A stretch of DNA of 64,000 nt, taken from Methanolapillus africanus. Lineage in GTDB: Archaea > Halobacteriota > Methanosarcinia > Methanosarcinales > Methanosarcinaceae. The notes beneath the pieces were generated by a model. It was not told where the DNA came from and searched no databases. It worked only from the letters and a program-made list of their open reading frames with translations. Of this stretch, positions 27,734 to 36,720 are shown in pieces. A program made the translations under genes and the position numbers. The DNA lies in assembly GCF_032714475.1 (NCBI RefSeq), contig NZ_JAWDKD010000020.1, positions 60,093 through 124,092 of the forward strand, read 5' to 3'. Numbering within the stretch: position 1 is the stretch's first letter; every line of letters begins with the position of its first letter.

Positions 27734-29043
27734 TGGCAAAGCAGAACTTATCTGTAAATCAAATATTAGTTCCTGAAGATGAGCAACCATATAATATTCC
27801 AGAAAATTGGACTTGGGTGAGATTGGGTAATTTTGTTGAGATATTGAGTGGTTTTCCATTTGAATCAGATTCATTTTCTCCGGATCCAAGAATGGGTATT
27901 CCATTAATACGAATCCGGGATGTGGTCCGTGGATTTACTGAAACATATACGTCACAAAAATGTGATGACGTTTATATTATCAATTTTGGTGACATTTTAA
28001 TTGGAATGGATGGAGATTTTAACGTTGCTACTTGGAAAAGTGAGAAAGCTTATCTTAATCAGCGGGTTTGTAAGATTAAATCGGCTAATTCTGCTCTAAT
28101 TGATAGTTACTTCTTGTATTATTTACCAATGCCTTTATTAAAAATTCACTCTAGTACTCCGAGTGTTACTGTTAAACATTTATCTACAAAAACCATAAAT
28201 TCTATACCTTTCCCTCTTCCTCCATTGGCTGAACAACAACGCATCGTCGAGAGAATTGAAACCCTTTTTGAAAAACTTGATCAAGCAAAGGAACTTGTTC
28301 AACACGCTTTAGACTCTTTTGAAAAGCGTAAGGCTGCCATTCTTCATAAGGCTTTTAAGGGGGAGTTGACGGCGAAGTGGCGTGAAGAAAATGATATATC
28401 GATAGATAATTGGAGCGTTCATACCCTCGGAGAAGTATGCACTATTAATCCTCCCAAAAGTGATGTAAGTAAATGTGTTGACGATTTAGATGTTTCTTTT
28501 ATTCCAATGCCTGCTGTATCTGAAATTTCTGGAAAAATTGAAACTCCGCAAATTAAGCACTTGGGTGACGTTAAAAAAGGATATACAAATTTTTGTGAAG
28601 GCGATGTCATATTTGCAAAGATTACGCCGTGTATGGAGAATGGTAAATCTGCCATTGTAGGTCCATTGGTTAACAATATTGGATTCGGTTCTACAGAATT
28701 TTATGTCCTCAGATGTTCTCCAAAATTAAATAGCAGATATTTGCATTATATGGTTCGAAATCAAAAGTTTAGAGATGAAGCACAAGCTGATATGACCGGT
28801 GCAGTTGGTCAGCAGAGGGTTCCAAGAAGCTTCTTAGAGAACTATTCATTGTCACTTCCAGATATTTTTGAGCAACAAGAAATTGTCCATATTCTTGATG
28901 GAATTTTTGAAAAGGAAAACCATGCTTTTGAACTTTATGACATCATTGAAAAAATAGATTTGATAAAAAAATCAATTCTGGCAAAAGCTTTTCGAGGAAA
29001 GTTGGGGACAAATAATCCAAATGATGATCGAATCAATTATTAA
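27733..29043 (+). CDS. hsdS: Type I specificity subunit S
   Basis: 436 residues from the ATG that overlaps the hsdM stop. Two target-recognition domains: TRD1 begins PENWTWVRLGNFVEILSGF and TRD2 begins NWSVHTLGEVCTINPP. Each is followed by a conserved helix, LPPLAEQQRIVERIETLFEK at about 160 and LPDIFEQQEIVHILDGIFEK at about 377. Both TRDs are intact, so the subunit should recognise a bipartite site. The TRD DNA is AT-rich relative to hsdR/hsdM, as expected for exchanged specificity modules. Confidence 0.93.
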   Translation: MAKQNLSVNQILVPEDEQPYNIPENWTWVRLGNFVEILSGFPFESDSFSPDPRMGIPLIRIRDVVRGFTETYTSQKCDDVYIINFGDILIGMDGDFNVATWKSEKAYLNQRVCKIKSANSALIDSYFLYYLPMPLLKIHSSTPSVTVKHLSTKTINSIPFPLPPLAEQQRIVERIETLFEKLDQAKELVQHALDSFEKRKAAILHKAFKGELTAKWREENDISIDNWSVHTLGEVCTINPPKSDVSKCVDDLDVSFIPMPAVSEISGKIETPQIKHLGDVKKGYTNFCEGDVIFAKITPCMENGKSAIVGPLVNNIGFGSTEFYVLRCSPKLNSRYLHYMVRNQKFRDEAQADMTGAVGQQRVPRSFLENYSLSLPDIFEQQEIVHILDGIFEKENHAFELYDIIEKIDLIKKSILAKAFRGKLGTNNPNDDRINY

Positions 29044-29056
29044 AGGGGGATTTATT

Positions 29057-29560
29057 TTGACAGAAGATATATATAAATGGATTTCAAAAAAATATGGAAC
29101 AGAACCATATGTAATAAGGGAAATATTGAAGGATGAAACTGTTTTTTCTTTTCTTATGATTTGGACAATTTTTGAGCAAAAACTTTTTGATGGGTCTTTT
29201 AAGAGAAGCAGCATTGAAACATTCATAGATCGTAGACTTCAACAAATTAATGTAGCTAATTTTGAATCTATAGTTGAACATTTTCATGAACGTTACCAAA
29301 ATATTTCATTATATGCACATCTTAAGAAAGATGAATCTTACATTCCTGTTGATAGAATTATTTAGAAAAAGTATTGCGATTTAAATGAAAAAGAAAAAAT
29401 GACTCTTTTGTTATACGTAATTTCTAGATATCGAAATAATATATTTCATGGAAATAAACCTTTTTTAGAATGGAATAATTATCGCCCTCAAATAAAATAT
29501 TGTTTGAGTTCTATGACACTTCTTATAGATCAAATCAACATCGAGTCACAACAAGCTTAA
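29057..29560 (+). CDS. HEPN-like protein with an in-frame TAG codon (possible pyrrolysine readthrough)
   Basis: 168 codons before TAA if the TAG at 29363-29365 (codon 103) is read through. The TTG start at 29057 has AAAGGGGGA seven bases upstream. The first 102 residues are helical (ETVFSFLMIWTIFEQKLFDG). After TAG the same frame continues KKYCDLNEKEKMTLLLYVIS then RYRNNIFHGNK and runs to TAA. RNNIFHG is an R-x4-H HEPN RNase motif (residues 126-131), so the likely catalytic motif is made only if TAG is decoded. It sits between hsdS and gajA, same strand, 16 bases before gajA. Alternatives: a nonsense-mutated relic, or a truncated 102-residue product. Confidence 0.6.
29363..29365 (+). other. 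In-frame TAG codon inside the HEPN gene
   Basis: The frame is open on both sides (IPVDRII before, KKYCDLNEK after). It lies 23 codons before the RNNIFH motif. Confidence 0.6.
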
Positions 29561-29575
29561 ATTATGGGGGATTGA

Positions 29576-31336
29576 ATGTATATTTCTGAAGTAAATATTA
29601 AGGGATTTAGAAATTTTGAAAATACCACAATAAATCTTACAAATAAAACTCTTATTATTGGAGCAAATGATATTGGTAAAACAAATTTTATTTATGCTTT
29701 AAGAATTATTTTTGACAAAAGTTTGAATGAAAATGATTTAGAGTTATATGATACTGATTATAATGCTTATACAGAGGCTGATGAAATTGAAATTACGGTG
29801 TGTCTCTCTGGAATCGTGGAAGATTGTTTAAAAAGTCATTTCGGTGGAGACATTAAAGATGGTAAAACATATATTCGCTATAAAAATAATAAAAAGGGAA
29901 ACTACCAAATTTATGGTGGATATGATATTAATTTATTGGAATTGAAACAGGGACGTAATTATTTAAAATGTATTTGTATTGAATATGTCGACACTAATCG
30001 AGATTTATACTCTTTTATTCGACGTGAACGTGCAAAACTTTTAGCAACATCCAAAGACAATTTAAATGATTCTGATTTTCTGAATGACCAAAATTCCATT
30101 GAAGATATACAGAAAGATTTGAATGAAATTAATGAAAAGGTAGACAATTTAAATTATATTAAAAATGCACTTTCAATAGTTAACGATGAGTTAAACAAAC
30201 TTTCAGTACATAATGAAGATCAGAATATTAGTTTTGTTGCTGGAAAGAATGATGCAAAAAAAATGCTTGATAATTTAGATCTTGCATATTTATCTACCGA
30301 TAAAAGCCCTCTACTTTTGGGCGGTGATGGACGGAATAATCAGATATTTTTAGCAACTTGGTCATCTAAGCAAAAGATGCAAAAATCTTCAGCTCAAGTT
30401 ACTATATTCGCTATAGAAGAACCTGAAGCTCATCTTCATCCGCATCAACAACGTAAGTTATCAAAATATTTGCTAGACATTTTTGAAGAACAGGTATTAA
30501 TTACGACTCATTCTCCGCACATTGCTTCAAATTTTCGGCCAGATAAAATTGTAAGAATATATGCAAAAAACAAGATTAGTTGCGTTGCTCAAGGTGGTTG
30601 TAGTAAAAATTTAGGAATGACCTTTGAAGATTTTGGATATCGATTAAATGCAATTACTTCCGAATTATTTTTCTGTAATGGTGTTTTTCTAGTCGAAGGT
30701 CCTTCTGAAAAAATGTTTTATACGGCTCTCTCTCAAAAAATAGGAATTGATATTGACAGATTTAATTTATCTATAATTTCGGTTGAAGGAATTAGTTTTA
30801 AACCTTACATCAAAGTTTGTAAAGCTTTAGATATTCCTTTTGTAATGAGGACAGATAATGATATTTATTTTAAAGACGGAACATCTAAGTTTTCTGGGCT
30901 TTCTAGGGCGGTTGGGATATACAATGAGTTAATCTCTTCGTCTCGTCAGGATCCAATTAGCCAGTATTGGATTGAAAATAAATCTGAAAATGAGTGGAAT
31001 ACGTCACAGATTCCACCCGAATCTTTGGAATTAAATAAAACGATGAGAGAAAAATTAAAAACATTTAATATTTTTTTATCAAATACAGATTTGGAATATG
31101 ATCTTGTTGAATCAAAATTAAAATTGAGTTTATCAATACATTATAATGAAAAGGATAATAATTCCATCGTTAAAAGAATGCAAAAAAATAAAGCTGAAAA
31201 CATGTTAGAATATCTTGAAAAACATTATGATACCCTCTATATTTTGAAAAATGATGATATTTTGTTGCCATTAAAAAAGTTAGTTTCTTTAATTGCACCG
31301 GAGGTGCATCCACTTGGTGTTAAAGCCAACCCCTGA
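29576..31336 (+). CDS. gajA: Gabija GajA: OLD-family ATPase-nuclease
   Basis: 586 residues. ATP-binding domain: Walker A IGANDIGKTN at 28-37, a coiled insertion (about 160-225), then FAIEEPEAHLHPHQQRK (Walker B, near 278) and LITTHSPHIASNF. The TOPRIM nuclease domain starts FLVEGPSEKMFY near 371, with VMRTDND near 423 for metal binding. This order is that of OLD nucleases and GajA, which forms the Gabija complex that nicks phage DNA when nucleotides fall. It is followed, with a 23-base overlap, by a UvrD-like helicase, the gajB arrangement. Strongly AT-rich. Length fits GajA (about 580 residues). Confidence 0.88.
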   Translation: MYISEVNIKGFRNFENTTINLTNKTLIIGANDIGKTNFIYALRIIFDKSLNENDLELYDTDYNAYTEADEIEITVCLSGIVEDCLKSHFGGDIKDGKTYIRYKNNKKGNYQIYGGYDINLLELKQGRNYLKCICIEYVDTNRDLYSFIRRERAKLLATSKDNLNDSDFLNDQNSIEDIQKDLNEINEKVDNLNYIKNALSIVNDELNKLSVHNEDQNISFVAGKNDAKKMLDNLDLAYLSTDKSPLLLGGDGRNNQIFLATWSSKQKMQKSSAQVTIFAIEEPEAHLHPHQQRKLSKYLLDIFEEQVLITTHSPHIASNFRPDKIVRIYAKNKISCVAQGGCSKNLGMTFEDFGYRLNAITSELFFCNGVFLVEGPSEKMFYTALSQKIGIDIDRFNLSIISVEGISFKPYIKVCKALDIPFVMRTDNDIYFKDGTSKFSGLSRAVGIYNELISSSRQDPISQYWIENKSENEWNTSQIPPESLELNKTMREKLKTFNIFLSNTDLEYDLVESKLKLSLSIHYNEKDNNSIVKRMQKNKAENMLEYLEKHYDTLYILKNDDILLPLKKLVSLIAPEVHPLGVKANP

Positions 31337-32924
31337 ACAAGAAAAAATTATCAATGAATCTGGTAATATTGTTGTTACGGCAAAACCTGGAAGTGGAAAA
31401 ACTTTTACAATTATAGAAAAAATCAAAATTATTTCCGACTCATTGCTAAGTTATCAAGGAGTAATCGCAATATCTTTTACTCAGAAGTCAAGCTATGAAC
31501 TTTCAATTCGTTCAAAAAGACGTGAAATTCCTAAGAAAAAATCTTTTTATGGAACAATTGATGGATTTTGTATTAATGAAATTATTCGACCATTTTCAAA
31601 GCATTTTACTAATCAAATAAACCTATTTGAAGTCAAAACTACTTTAAATGATTATCCAATATATAAAGAATTAAAATCTCTTGAAAATGTTAATGAAGAA
31701 GTTTCACAATCGAATATGGATTTGCTTTCTCAATCTTTAAAAGAAGGACATATATTTTTGGATATATGTGGAGAAACCGCTCTTTTTATTTTAAATAATG
31801 TTCCAGCATGTTTAGAATATCTTAAGTCTAGATACACACATATTTTCATAGATGAGTATCAAGATTGTGGTGAGGCCCAGGATGCGATTTTTAAAAAACT
31901 TGTCAATGCCGGAATCATTGGGGTAGCAGTTGGGGATTTAGATCAAGCTATTTATGCCTTTAGTAATCGTTATTCAAAGTTTCTCTCATCTTTAATGTCA
32001 AATCCTAATTTTAAACATTTTAAATTAACAGAAAATCGCAGATGTCATAAGTCAATTTCAGATTATTCTTTAGCGTTGATGGGTATTAGCATAGATTCAA
32101 TTGATTACGATTATCGCATGTAGAATGTATATGTTAATGGAAATGAAACAGAAATAGTAAGATATATTGATGAAAATATTGAAAATATAATGAAAAAGTA
32201 TAACATTGAGCATAAAAATGATATAGCAGTTTTGTGTAGAAAAAATGAAACGGCTGAAAAAGTACATCTCTTGTTCAAAACACCATCTAAACTATTTATT
32301 GATACAGAATTAGACAGATTCAGTTCTTATTGGGCAAGGTTTTTTTGCGATTTTTTGAGATGTTATTATGACAAAAATATTTATGGTATTGATTTTGTAA
32401 ATGCATATTTCGACAGAGAATATCAATCCAAATCATATTTTAAGGCCTTAGATGTAGTTAACAAACTTTTTTCCTTAAGGGACACGGATTTGTTTAATAA
32501 TGTAAGTCTCATTATTCTTCTGGCAGAGATGGTATACCCTAAATATAAAAATGAAGAAGTTGTTGTGAAATTAAAACAAATCCTTCTAAACTATAATCAG
32601 AGATCAAGTTTTAAGCCCGCAGATGATAATCAGATATGTATTTTAACCCTCCATAAATCAAAAGGGTTGGAATACAAGGCTGTGTTTCTTTTAGATTTAT
32701 ATAAATGGATATTTCCTCGTGAAAAATGCTCAAAAGATAATTATATTCAAGATTTAAATCTTCATTATGTAGGAATAACACGTTCAAAAGAAGTTTGCTA
32801 TATTATGCAAGGTAATAAGCGATTCAGTAAACAGTATGGCACTTATATAAACGCAGAAGAGTCTTCATTTCTAAAATTTTATAATTTGCCTTCTTTAAGA
32901 TGCAATATTGATTGGGAAGGTTAA
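31314..32924 (+). CDS. gajB: Gabija GajB: UvrD-like helicase interrupted by an in-frame TAG
   Basis: 536 residues if the TAG at 32121-32123 (codon 270) is decoded. The TTG at 31314 (or GTG 31317) is the start because GGAGGTG ends seven bases upstream, inside gajA. Before the TAG: Walker A AKPGSGKT (23-30), FIDEYQD (Walker B, near 177), LTENRRC. After it, in the same frame with no indel: IAVLCRKN, ILTLHKSKGLEY (near 443, motif V) and YVGITRSKE (near 485, motif VI). Both halves are needed for a helicase. Protein without readthrough would stop at 269 residues. Either TAG encodes an amino acid (pyrrolysine in this lineage) or the gene is a recent pseudogene. No other lesion is visible. Confidence 0.8.
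32121..32123 (+). other. In-frame TAG codon inside gajB
   Basis: The frame is open on both sides (IDYDYRM before, NVYVNGNETE after). No gene in this window ends in TAG. Candidate pyrrolysine codon or nonsense mutation. Confidence 0.6.
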
Positions 32925-32926
32925 TT

Positions 32927-33060
32927 TTCCTCTTTCTTCCACCCTCATCCTTTACAAAAACGTTTCATCCTCTTCTCTAAAAACGCCACCTTAATCCCTT
33001 CAGATAGAAACTCCACAATTTCCGAATAATAATTCACAATCGTATTCAATGATAAGTATC
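32927..33060 (-). pseudogene. Decayed C-terminal fragment of the DUF2185 (SUFU-DUF2185) gene
   Basis: The minus strand reads NTIVNYYSEIVEFLSEG then a short diverged stretch and, after a TGA, GWKKEEN. This matches the last 40 residues of the protein at 34254-35375 (NTIANYDPEIMEFLEAG ... GWRKEEE), with an internal indel and a stop. It begins three bases after the gajB stop, so it marks the right edge of the defence island and shows that a second copy of this gene once stood there. Confidence 0.75.
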
Positions 33061-33202
33061 TGAATTCAAAGAATAAGAAACTCATCCAATTCTCTCTTTC
33101 AAAAAAAGTTCAGAAGAAGACATCCCAAGGACATCTTCTTCGACATACAACATTGTTGATTTGAGAAAATAATCAACATTTATAACTTCTAATCCCAAAT
33201 CT

Positions 33203-33946
33203 TCAACACTCAAATCCACCGTCCACTCTCAGACTCTGTCCGGTGACGAACGATGAATCGTCCGTGGCGAAGAACAAAGCAACGGTGGCGATTTCTTCGG
33301 GTTTTCCGGGTCTTTTGAGCGGCGCGCCGTCGATCATGTAGCTGACGGCGGCCTCGCCGCCGGCTTGGTCCAGCATGGCCGTGACGATGGCGCCGGGCGC
33401 AATACAGTTGGCTCTGATTTCGGGACCGAGCTCATTGGCCATCGCCTTGTTGAGGCCTTCCATGGCGTGTTTCGATGTGGAATAAGCGACCGGGCCGAAG
33501 TGGGCGGCATATCCGGCAACAGACGACGTGTTGATGATTGATCCTTTGCCTTTTTTCTTCATGATCGGCGCAACCTGCTGGGCGAGCAGCATGGCGGCGG
33601 TCAGATTCACGCTGAACACGCGGTTCCACTCTTCCAGCGTCATCTCCGTGATCGGCGTGAGACTCAGCATGCCGGCATTGTTGAAGAGAATGTCGACCGT
33701 TCCGTAGGCTTCAACCGTTTTCGGAATGATTTTTTTGATGTCATTGAGATCCGTCATGTCGACGAGCACATACATCGCTTCGCCGCCGGCTTTTTTAATG
33801 TTTTCAACGACTTCTTGCGCTCTTTTCTCGTCTCGGCCGGTCACAACGACTTTCGCGCCCTCTTTCGCAAATAAATAAGCTGTGCTGCGTCCCATTCCGG
33901 ATGTTGAACCCGTACAAATGGCAACTTTACCATCTAATCTACCCAT
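33203..33946 (-). CDS. SDR-family oxidoreductase (FabG-like)
   Basis: 247 residues. N-terminal NAD(P)-binding TGSTSGMGR (11-19), NNAGM, catalytic Ser in SSVAGYAAHFG, YSTSK (Tyr-x3-Lys), then PGAIVTAM and a C-terminal DGGFEC: a classical short-chain dehydrogenase. A basic residue in VVTGRDEKR after strand 2 suggests NADP. The substrate cannot be told; SDRs of this type reduce 3-oxoacyl or small carbonyl compounds. ATG 33946 has GGAGGT upstream. It stands alone between the decayed fragment and the intact SUFU-DUF2185 gene. Confidence 0.9.
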   Translation of the reverse strand: MGRLDGKVAICTGSTSGMGRSTAYLFAKEGAKVVVTGRDEKRAQEVVENIKKAGGEAMYVLVDMTDLNDIKKIIPKTVEAYGTVDILFNNAGMLSLTPITEMTLEEWNRVFSVNLTAAMLLAQQVAPIMKKKGKGSIINTSSVAGYAAHFGPVAYSTSKHAMEGLNKAMANELGPEIRANCIAPGAIVTAMLDQAGGEAAVSYMIDGAPLKRPGKPEEIATVALFFATDDSSFVTGQSLRVDGGFEC

Positions 33947-34253
33947 GTTTTACCTCCAAACGATTGTAACCGATCAATACTTTTAACACTTTTAATACTT
34001 TGACAACTTCGATTCCCATGGTTTTACCGCCATGCGATTTGATCGATTGACATTTACTATTTTTGTCGGTCTATTTGTAGCTTTTGTTCAATTCAAAGGA
34101 TCAATTGTGATAAAATCGGTCCTTTTGATCCGCACAATCCTTTCAACAAATCATATCCGGGAGATTCAATAAACAGTTGTCACGAATGATGACGAATGGT
34201 TTTTGTTGTCCCCAATTATAACGAATCATCACAAAATGTCATGATCTCTCTTT
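33947..34253. other. Spacer upstream of the SDR gene
   Basis: About 300 bp, AT-rich, with short direct repeats (acttttaa/tacttt near 33978-34000; acgaatgatgacgaatgg near 34180). It holds the SDR promoter and the 3' region of the SUFU gene. Nothing else seen. Confidence 0.4.
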
Positions 34254-35375
34254 TTATTCCTCTTCTTTTCGCCATCCTTCGTCCTTCAAAAACGTCCCGT
34301 CCTCTCCTCTGAAGAAAGCCGACCCGACCCCCGCCTCTAAAAATTCCATAATCTCCGGATCATAATTCGCAATCGTATTCAACGAATAAACATCCGAGTT
34401 CGCCGCGTCCGCCATATAATCATCCGATTCGTCTCCCGCAAAAAAGCGCCAGCCGCTGTCTTCCGGATAATCCGATTCCTCGCGGTACATAAAGCCGACG
34501 CGGAAACCGTCGACCGTAATCCGGTCGGTCGCGATGCAGCCGATCGGTCCGTTCCAATCAAACAACGGTTGAATGTCTTCTGTCGCGATTTTGAAATTCT
34601 TCTGCCGGCGAACCGGCGGCGCATCAAACCGACAGACGTTTCGCCGGTGAACGTCAATCACGTGATCCAAGGCGTCGTCATCGTCCGCGTCGCCGAAAAG
34701 ATCGAGAAGCGCTTCCGCACTGTTTTCCATCTTGTAATTCATTTCTTCTTCATAAATCGGAATAATCTGGTAGAAATTCACGTCGTCGCCGCCCGGAAGC
34801 ACGCAAACGTGGCCGTCGTCGGTGTACGGATTCAGCAGCAAAACGCCGGCCAGCTCCGTGTCATCGGCAAACGGACCGCCGTTGGCAATCGTGTGCCCCC
34901 AGCCGAGCCAAGTATCGCTGTTGATCGGCAAACGTGCCAAAATTTTCAGCCAGCGCAGCGGCCAATAATATTTTTCGTCGCTGTTTTGAATATCCCAGTC
35001 GGCCGGCAGCGTGACCATCATTTCCGCACGCTTGAGTTTCATGTCGTCGAGTTCTCGGGGCGCATTCATGAGGTGAGCGCCCATGCCGGTCGTGACGAGC
35101 GTATAAAAGTCCCGGCCAATGTTTTTGTCCGGCGGAATCACGCAAATGTCGACGTGAATGTCGGGCGAGACGAGTTCATGGAAAACAGTTTCAAACGGAC
35201 CGAAATAGGTTTCAATGTGTTCTTCGACAGCGGCGAGCTCGTCTTCTTCGTAGAGTTCGGGAGAAAATTCGAAGTCGGTGTCGTCGCCGACATCTTCGCC
35301 ACCGTTTTCGTTGAAATTCTCTATTTCAAAGTCATCCGCGTGCGGTAAATTGTTATTTTCATTTTCGTTTGTCAT
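34254..35375 (-). CDS. SUFU-domain / DUF2185 (Imm33-like) fusion, putative immunity-type protein
   Basis: 373 residues from the ATG at 35375 (MTNENENN); a TTG at 35423 would add 16 residues. An acidic N-terminal 45 residues precede a SUFU (suppressor of fused) domain, about 50-215: HVDICVIPPDKNIGRDFYTL...MMVTLPADWD...WLGWGHTIANG. A C-terminal DUF2185-type domain follows, about 280-365: GCIATDRITVDGFRVGFMYRE...DSGWRFFAGDE. Both domains occur in bacteria as immunity proteins of polymorphic toxin systems, often fused or in arrays. The protein is cytoplasmic and very acidic. No toxin gene is visible nearby. A fragment of a second copy lies at 32927. It is divergent from ftsY. Confidence 0.75.
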   Translation of the reverse strand: MTNENENNNLPHADDFEIENFNENGGEDVGDDTDFEFSPELYEEDELAAVEEHIETYFGPFETVFHELVSPDIHVDICVIPPDKNIGRDFYTLVTTGMGAHLMNAPRELDDMKLKRAEMMVTLPADWDIQNSDEKYYWPLRWLKILARLPINSDTWLGWGHTIANGGPFADDTELAGVLLLNPYTDDGHVCVLPGGDDVNFYQIIPIYEEEMNYKMENSAEALLDLFGDADDDDALDHVIDVHRRNVCRFDAPPVRRQKNFKIATEDIQPLFDWNGPIGCIATDRITVDGFRVGFMYREESDYPEDSGWRFFAGDESDDYMADAANSDVYSLNTIANYDPEIMEFLEAGVGSAFFRGEDGTFLKDEGWRKEEE

Positions 35376-35506
35376 AAATCGAAAACGCGGTTCAAGATAT
35401 ATAATTGATTTGATTTTATCCAAATTGAAGGCTTTTTATATTCGATTTCGCATTACTTTATATTTCATAAAATCATCCAAAAATAAAAAATTCAGGAGAC
35501 ATTTTT

Positions 35507-36715
35507 TTGTTCGGAAAATTAAAGGAAAAACTTCAAGGATTTACGAAATCCTTGAACAAAACCATTGACGAAAAGGCGGTTGAGCTCGACAATCCGGAAG
35601 TTGTGACAGAAGAGCAGCTTCTCTTGACAGAAGAAACAATTGAAGAGAATGCTGAATCAAAAACAGCCGCCGAAGAATCCGCCACTGTTGAAGAAGCGCC
35701 GATTGAAGAAGAAATGATTATCACGGAAGAAACCACCGTCGCCGGAGAATCCGGCGACGAATGGGCTGTTGAAGAAGAAATCACAGCCGAGACCGTCAAC
35801 ACTAAAACCGGTAAAAAAGAGAAAGTCGGCTTTTTCGGACGCGCCAAAGCGCTCGTTTTCGACCGTGAAGTGATTCTCGACGACGACGATCTCGAAGGCC
35901 CACTCATGGACCTTCAAATCGCGCTCCTCGAAAGCGATCTCGCGCTTTCCGTGACCGACGCCATTGTCGCTTCCGTCAAAGACCAGCTTTCCGGCACCAG
36001 AAAGAAGTTCGGCAAAAACACCGGCAACATCGTTGAAGACGCGCTGAAAACCGCTATTCTTGACGTGATGTCCGCCAACACATTCGATTTTGATGAGTTC
36101 ATCGAATCCAAAAAAGGAACCACGGCGCACATCGTTTTCGTCGGCATCAACGGCACCGGCAAAACCACCAGCATCGCGAAAATCGCGAACCGTCTCCAAA
36201 AGCAAGGAAAAACTGTTACCATCGCTGCCGGCGACACGTTCCGTGCCGGCGCCATTGACCAAATTCAAATCCATGCCGACCGCCTCGGCGTCAAAACGAT
36301 CCGCCACCAAGAAGGCTCGGATCCGGCTGCCGTCATCTATGACGCGCTTCAATATTCCAAAGCGCACAAAATCGACGTTCTCCTGTCCGATACCGCCGGC
36401 CGCATGCACACCAACGTCAACCTGATGGCGCAGCTGGAAAAGATTTGCCGCGTCGGAAATCCGGATCTCGTCATTTTCGTTGACGAAGCAACCGCCGGAA
36501 ACGATGCTGTCGAGCGCGCGTCCCAGTACAGCGACGCTGTTGCGATCAGCGGCACCATTCTCACCAAACTGGACGCCGATTCCAAAGGCGGCGCCGCCAT
36601 TTCGATTGCTTACATCACGCAAAAACCGATTCTCTTTTTCGGCGTCGGCCAGAACTATGACGATTTGATGAAGTTCGACCCGGTTTGGTTTGTCAACAAA
36701 ATCTTTGAGGATTAA
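35507..36715 (+). CDS. ftsY: Signal recognition particle receptor FtsY
   Basis: 402 residues; TTG start with CAGGAG upstream. An acidic N-terminal A region (about 25-105: Glu/Thr-rich) precedes the SRP54-type NG domain: G1 GINGTGKTTSIAKIA near 212-226, DTAGRMH near 296, TKLDADSKGGAA near 353. FtsY docks SRP-ribosome complexes to the membrane using GTP. The G1 motif has GTGKTT where GVGKTT is usual, a minor change. It is co-transcribed with trm1, which starts five bases after its stop. Confidence 0.95.
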   Translation: MFGKLKEKLQGFTKSLNKTIDEKAVELDNPEVVTEEQLLLTEETIEENAESKTAAEESATVEEAPIEEEMIITEETTVAGESGDEWAVEEEITAETVNTKTGKKEKVGFFGRAKALVFDREVILDDDDLEGPLMDLQIALLESDLALSVTDAIVASVKDQLSGTRKKFGKNTGNIVEDALKTAILDVMSANTFDFDEFIESKKGTTAHIVFVGINGTGKTTSIAKIANRLQKQGKTVTIAAGDTFRAGAIDQIQIHADRLGVKTIRHQEGSDPAAVIYDALQYSKAHKIDVLLSDTAGRMHTNVNLMAQLEKICRVGNPDLVIFVDEATAGNDAVERASQYSDAVAISGTILTKLDADSKGGAAISIAYITQKPILFFGVGQNYDDLMKFDPVWFVNKIFED

Positions 36716-36720
36716 AATAA

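Noticed and set aside
27730..29043. hsdS phase-variable or truncated
   Set aside because: Both recognition domains and both conserved helices are present; no inverted repeats or second specificity gene nearby.
32124..32924. Separate downstream gene after the gajB TAG, starting at 32190
   Set aside because: The frame is continuous with gajB, the ATG at 32190 has no ribosome site, and the product would be only the second half of a helicase.
23117..32924. Integrase, att sites or tRNA insertion for the defence island
   Set aside because: No recombinase gene, no tRNA at either edge, and no direct repeat at the two borders that I could see.
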